Shown here in pieces: positions 63,678 through 64,000 of a stretch of DNA of 64,000 bases (position 1 is the first letter of the stretch; each line of letters begins with the position of its first letter). The translations under genes and the position numbers were made by a program. The notes beneath the pieces are model-generated. The model was not told the origin of the DNA and did no database searches. It saw only the letters and a program-made list of their open reading frames with translations. Source of the stretch: Moraxella osloensis (lineage in GTDB: Bacteria > Pseudomonadota > Gammaproteobacteria > Pseudomonadales > Moraxellaceae); assembly GCF_001553955.1 (NCBI RefSeq), contig NZ_CP014234.1, positions 186,001 through 250,000 on the forward strand. Reading direction: 5' to 3'.

Positions 63678-64000
63678 ATGTGTGGAGTTGTCGGTATAGC
63701 CGCTCACAGTGAAGTTAATCAAATGCTATACGATGCGCTGACTATGCTGCAGCATCGCGGGCAAGATGCCGCGGGTATTGTGACATGTCAAGATGGCCGT
63801 TTGTTTTTGCGTAAAGAAAATGGCATGGTGCGCGATGTGTTTATGACCCGTCATATGATGCGTCTTGTCGGTCACCAAGGCATCGGGCATGTACGCTACC
63901 CAACGGCAGGTACGTCTAGCAGTGCGGAAGCTCAGCCTTTTTATGTCAATTCGCCGTATGGTATTACCTTGGCGCATAATGGTAATTTGACCAACGCAGA
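63678..64000 (+). CDS. purF: Amidophosphoribosyltransferase PurF, N-terminal part (partial)
   Basis: First committed enzyme of purine synthesis, which makes phosphoribosylamine, the PurD substrate. The frame runs off the window. Seen: [10 protein letters not shown] with the catalytic N-terminal Cys (after Met removal), [35 protein letters not shown] and [12 protein letters not shown], the class II glutamine amidotransferase domain. AAAGGGGT precedes the ATG. No typical PurR operator is visible upstream. Confidence 0.96.
   Translation, partial: MCGVVGIAAHSEVNQMLYDALTMLQHRGQDAAGIVTCQDGRLFLRKENGMVRDVFMTRHMMRLVGHQGIGHVRYPTAGTSSSAEAQPFYVNSPYGITLAHNGNLTNA

Overview
The window is a chromosomal segment of a gammaproteobacterium of the family Moraxellaceae, most likely Moraxella (M. 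osloensis-like). This rests on moderately AT-rich DNA, protein sequences that read like Acinetobacter/Psychrobacter/Moraxella versions, and gene blocks typical of that family (lptD-surA divergent from amgK-murU, tolQRAB, accB-accC). It is mostly ordinary housekeeping sequence. I see no rRNA, tRNA, prophage or CRISPR array. The only mobile element I can support is one IS200/IS605-type, tnpB-only element at about 53260-54471.

Layout. 1-9770: end of guaB, glmM-pdxH, a Bax-inhibitor-1 membrane protein, nadK, an MltB-type transglycosylase, ppnP, a frameshifted pirin gene, the ABC-F protein uup and slyX. 9763-20016: a decayed small gene, DAHP synthase, lpxB with an odd N-terminal extension, an ABC1/UbiB kinase, purD, a stand-alone EVE/PUA-like protein, rnhB, a structured orphan intergenic segment, a DIP1984-family gene, a GDPD phosphodiesterase with an internal pentapeptide repeat, and a lipoprotein. 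20158-31469: prpF, pgeF, surA and lptD facing amgK-murU, then transketolase. 31573-40743: lpxH, ppiB, glnS, pbpG, a DksA-like protein with an incomplete zinc site, pgk, an alanine-rich lipoprotein, fba and ruvA. 40793-48534 (minus strand): accC, accB, aroQ, cca, maeB and selO. 48835-54643: an RTX protein with an HELGH motif, lipB, a LysR regulator, a DUF805 protein cut at its last codon by the tnpB element. 54644-64000: two unknown genes, tolQ-tolR-tolA-tolB, a lipoprotein that looks like a duplicated TolB propeller sitting where pal is usually found, a DUF4870-like protein, pyrD-cvpA and the start of purF.

Themes. Many genes serve the cell envelope: precursor supply and recycling (glmM, amgK, murU, pgeF, mltB, pbpG), lipid A and LPS (lpxB, lpxH, lptD, surA), and outer-membrane constriction (Tol). 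Central carbon metabolism (tkt, pgk, fba, maeB), purine/pyrimidine synthesis (guaB, purD, purF, pyrD) and fatty acid initiation (accBC) are the other main groups.

The least expected feature is the density of short tandem repeats (7, 11, 12, 14, 15 and 24 bp units) at or near gene starts: lpxB, pgeF, amgK, tkt, tolQ, tolR, the TolB-like lipoprotein and purF, plus in-frame arrays inside the GDPD and DUF805 genes. The heptamer array before tolQ lies so that loss of one unit would fuse a hydrophobic micro-ORF to a longer frame ending just before tolQ, which suggests a possible phase-variable locus. No complete unknown multi-gene system is evident. The best candidates for something new are that locus, the TolB-like lipoprotein, the HELGH-RTX protein and the stand-alone EVE-like protein.
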